Shown: piece by piece, positions 5,660 to 6,949 of the stretch
Layout: the number at the start of each line of letters is the position of its first letter
Position numbering within the stretch: the stretch's first letter is position 1
NCBI GenBank assembly: GCA_964352615.1
Contig: CAYGSG010000114.1
Span: forward strand, 1-6,949
Length of the DNA: 6,949 bases
DNA from: OFTM382 sp964352615
GTDB taxonomy: Bacteria > Planctomycetota > Phycisphaerae > Phycisphaerales > UBA1924
Direction of reading: 5' to 3'
Notes under the pieces: model-generated
What the model was told of the DNA's origin: nothing
Database searches by the model: none
Seen by the model: only the letters and a program-made list of their open reading frames with translations
Made by a program: the position numbers and the translations under genes

Positions 5660-6127
5660 TCAATCGTCCCCGCCGGCGCTTCGCTCGCACGCCCGCTTGA
5701 GGTCGGCCATGTCGTTCTCGAGCAACTTGCGCATCGTGCCCTTCATCAACGGCGTCATGACCGCGCCCATGATCTTCGCGCCTGCCGTCATCGGCGTGCA
5801 GTGCATGTTGAGCTTGACGAGCGTCTCGCCATCGCCATTGGGCTCGAAGGTGTGCACCGTGCGGTAGCGATTGCCGCAGCTCTCGGCGCTGAGTTCGATC
5901 ATGCGTGACGGCTCGATCGCGGTAACCTCCATCGTTTCGGTCGCGGTCTTGCCAAAGATCACCCGCGTCTCGCGGAATTTGGTGCCCACCGCGGTCGGGC
6001 CTTGTGTCAGGACTTCCACTTTGGTGATGCCGCCGACCATGTCGGCCAGCGAACCAAAGTCGGTCGCCCTGTTGAAGACTTCATCCACCGGCGCGTTGAT
6101 CGACAGTTCGCACTTCACATCGCCCAT
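5660..6127 (-). CDS. SRPBCC (START/polyketide-cyclase-like) family protein
   Basis: A 155-aa cytoplasmic protein with the helix-grip SRPBCC fold, a hydrophobic-ligand-binding scaffold. The order fits the family: first strand CELSINAPVDEVFNRATD (6-23), a glycine-containing segment VGGITKVEVLTQGP, strand pairs VGTKFRETRVIFG and ATETMEVTAIEP, later strands RYRTVHTFEP and TLVKLNMHCTP, and a long C-terminal helix with MKGTMRKLLENDMADLKR. No catalytic residues can be assigned and the ligand is unknown. There is no signal peptide. The ATG at 6127 has GGAGGT 5 nt upstream. The gene begins 21 nt after the lipoprotein gene and ends 2 nt before the favoured exonuclease start, so it is very likely co-transcribed with both. 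Confidence 0.85.
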   Translation of the reverse strand: MGDVKCELSINAPVDEVFNRATDFGSLADMVGGITKVEVLTQGPTAVGTKFRETRVIFGKTATETMEVTAIEPSRMIELSAESCGNRYRTVHTFEPNGDGETLVKLNMHCTPMTAGAKIMGAVMTPLMKGTMRKLLENDMADLKRACERSAGGDD

Positions 6128-6148
6128 CGTTGACCTCCGTTTGACCCT

Positions 6149-6712
6149 TCACCAATTCACTCGCGGTGCTTCCATCAGCCCTGTTGGGTCGCGGGCTTCC
6201 TGCGCCTTGATCTGTTCAACCACGCTCTTGGCGATCTCGTTGGGCACCGGGAACGTCAGGCTGTAGTGCGCGATCCGCCATCGGTCGTCATCGCCCAGCA
6301 CCAGCACACCCGTGCCCCGGCAGTTGCCGTAGGACTCGTTGATGAGCGATTCATCGAACCACGCGGTGCGGCCATCATCTGAGAAGGCAACGTGCCGCTC
6401 GACCGGCTCGTACGTCCAGGCCCCCTCGCCGTACTCGGTCGGCCCGTTGAAGTACGGCCTGCAAAACTCGATGAATTCATCGCCCACCCAGCGTTCGGAT
6501 TTGTCCGTGCCAAGAAAGACGACGTCGTCGGTCATCAAGCTCTGGTACTTGGCGAGGTCGCCCGTAGCGGCGGCGTTGTGCCAGTTGTCAACTGCTTGGT
6601 TGACCGGTGGCTCATGTGGGCTTCGCTGATCAGACAGGCTTGACCCGCCCGCACAACCTCCCAGCAGCATCGCCGCGCCGATGATCGACAACCTTCGCAT
6701 CCGTCTCACCAT
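6149..6712 (-). CDS. Lipoprotein with SnoaL/NTF2-like domain
   Basis: A 187-aa predicted lipoprotein. The N-terminus has five Arg in the first seven residues region (R3, R4, R6, R7), a short hydrophobic stretch and a lipobox-like L-G-G-C, so C20 should be lipidated after signal peptidase II cleavage. Residues from about 36 onward match the SnoaL-like (NTF2 fold, DUF4440-type) family: WHNAAATGDLAKYQSLM (44-60), VFLGTDKSERW (65-75), RHVAFSDDGRTAWFDE (106-121), CRGTGVLVL (131-139), W-R-I-A-H-Y (145-150) and PVPNE (155-159). Members form cone-shaped alpha+beta pockets; some are enzymes, many bind unknown ligands. No function can be assigned. The frame is open much further upstream, but that part overlaps the GNAT gene in another frame. 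The ATG at 6712 has AAGGA 9 nt upstream and gives a proper lipoprotein signal. An ATG at 6700 is possible. It heads the tight gene group running to msrB. Confidence 0.88.
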   Translation of the reverse strand: MVRRMRRLSIIGAAMLLGGCAGGSSLSDQRSPHEPPVNQAVDNWHNAAATGDLAKYQSLMTDDVVFLGTDKSERWVGDEFIEFCRPYFNGPTEYGEGAWTYEPVERHVAFSDDGRTAWFDESLINESYGNCRGTGVLVLGDDDRWRIAHYSLTFPVPNEIAKSVVEQIKAQEARDPTGLMEAPRVNW

Positions 6713-6721
6713 CGAGCACCA

Positions 6722-6726
6722 TCCTT
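6722..6726 (-). promoter_or_regulatory. Ribosome binding site for the lipoprotein gene
   Basis: On the reverse strand AAGGA stands 9 nt before the ATG at 6712. It supports that start over the much longer upstream open frame and over the ATG at 6700. The 50-nt gap to the GNAT stop codon (6713-6762) shows no recognisable promoter or terminator. Confidence 0.6.
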
Positions 6727-6762
6727 CGCCGAATCGCGGTCCATGACCATCAGCGTACCCGT

Positions 6763-6949
6763 TCACAACCGCAGCGCCATGTAGATCTCGTCGAGTTCTT
6801 GCCCATCGATGCACATCGCTGCGGGCTCGGTGCCCCATGCCACGAACCCCAGCGATTCGTACAGCTTCAGCGCCCCCGGTGCCTCGACCGACACGCTCAA
6901 GCCGACCACCTTCACGCCCTCCCACCGCGCGGGCATCTGGGGCGTGTAC
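6763..6949 (-). CDS. GNAT-family acetyltransferase, C-terminal part (cut by window edge)
   Basis: The last 61 residues of a GNAT N-acetyltransferase; the start lies beyond the right edge. GNAT enzymes move an acetyl group from acetyl-CoA to an amine of a small molecule or protein. The fragment shows the C-terminal half of the fold: a strand VKVVGLSVSVE, the acetyl-CoA-side helix ALKLYESLGF (the family signature with Tyr and GF), WGTEPAAM, and DEIYMALRL just before the stop. The usual Asn before the helix (N-x-x-A-x-x-LY) is replaced by Ala here. The acetyl-CoA P-loop motif (Q/RxxGxG/A) would lie outside the window. The substrate cannot be inferred. The stop codon is 50 nt before the lipoprotein start, so co-transcription is possible. 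Confidence 0.85.
   Translation of the reverse strand, partial: YTPQMPARWEGVKVVGLSVSVEAPGALKLYESLGFVAWGTEPAAMCIDGQELDEIYMALRL

Noticed and set aside
6713..6925. An N-terminal extension of the lipoprotein frame up to position 6925.
   Set aside because: It overlaps the GNAT C-terminus in another frame, is Gly/Arg-rich and would bury the lipoprotein signal. The ATG at 6712 with AAGGA gives a normal signal peptide and lipobox.

Overview
The window looks like chromosomal DNA of a high-GC planctomycete, probably class Phycisphaerae. The main clue is the pair of exported proteins at the left. Each ends in two copies of a Cys-bracketed, Asp-rich dockerin-like repeat (core DGMVSFGDFLALLG, ending GPC), a C-terminal module I associate with secreted planctomycetal proteins. 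Taxonomy is an inference; no rRNA or other marker gene is present.

Layout. Positions 1-272 hold no convincing gene but contain two strong hairpins, one terminator-like and one just upstream of a ribosome binding site. Two forward genes follow: a 280-aa exported protein (273-1115) and a 592-aa exported protein with Asp-box motifs of beta-propeller type (1262-3040). Each has a signal peptide, a 5' leader hairpin shortly before its Shine-Dalgarno sequence, and the twin repeat at its C-terminus. A clear intrinsic terminator (3077-3110) ends this forward block.

Everything to the right is on the reverse strand and converges on that terminator. In transcription order it runs: C-terminal end of a GNAT acetyltransferase (cut by the window edge), an NTF2/SnoaL-like lipoprotein, an SRPBCC-fold protein, a DEDDh (DnaQ-like) 3'-5' exonuclease, methionine sulfoxide reductase MsrB, and a divergent CobW/COG0523-family P-loop GTPase. 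The lipoprotein-SRPBCC-exonuclease-MsrB genes are packed with a 21-nt gap, a 2-nt gap and an ATGA stop/start overlap, so they probably form one operon. The GTPase follows after 160 nt and may have its own promoter.

No mobile element, CRISPR array, tRNA or rRNA was seen. I do not see a clearly new multi-gene system. The most notable points are the stretched EF-hand-like repeats with strong codon divergence but conserved protein sequence, the matched leader hairpins, the COG0523 protein lacking its usual CxCC metal motif and NKxD lysine, and a telomere-like GGG repeat with G-quadruplex potential inside the start of msrB.
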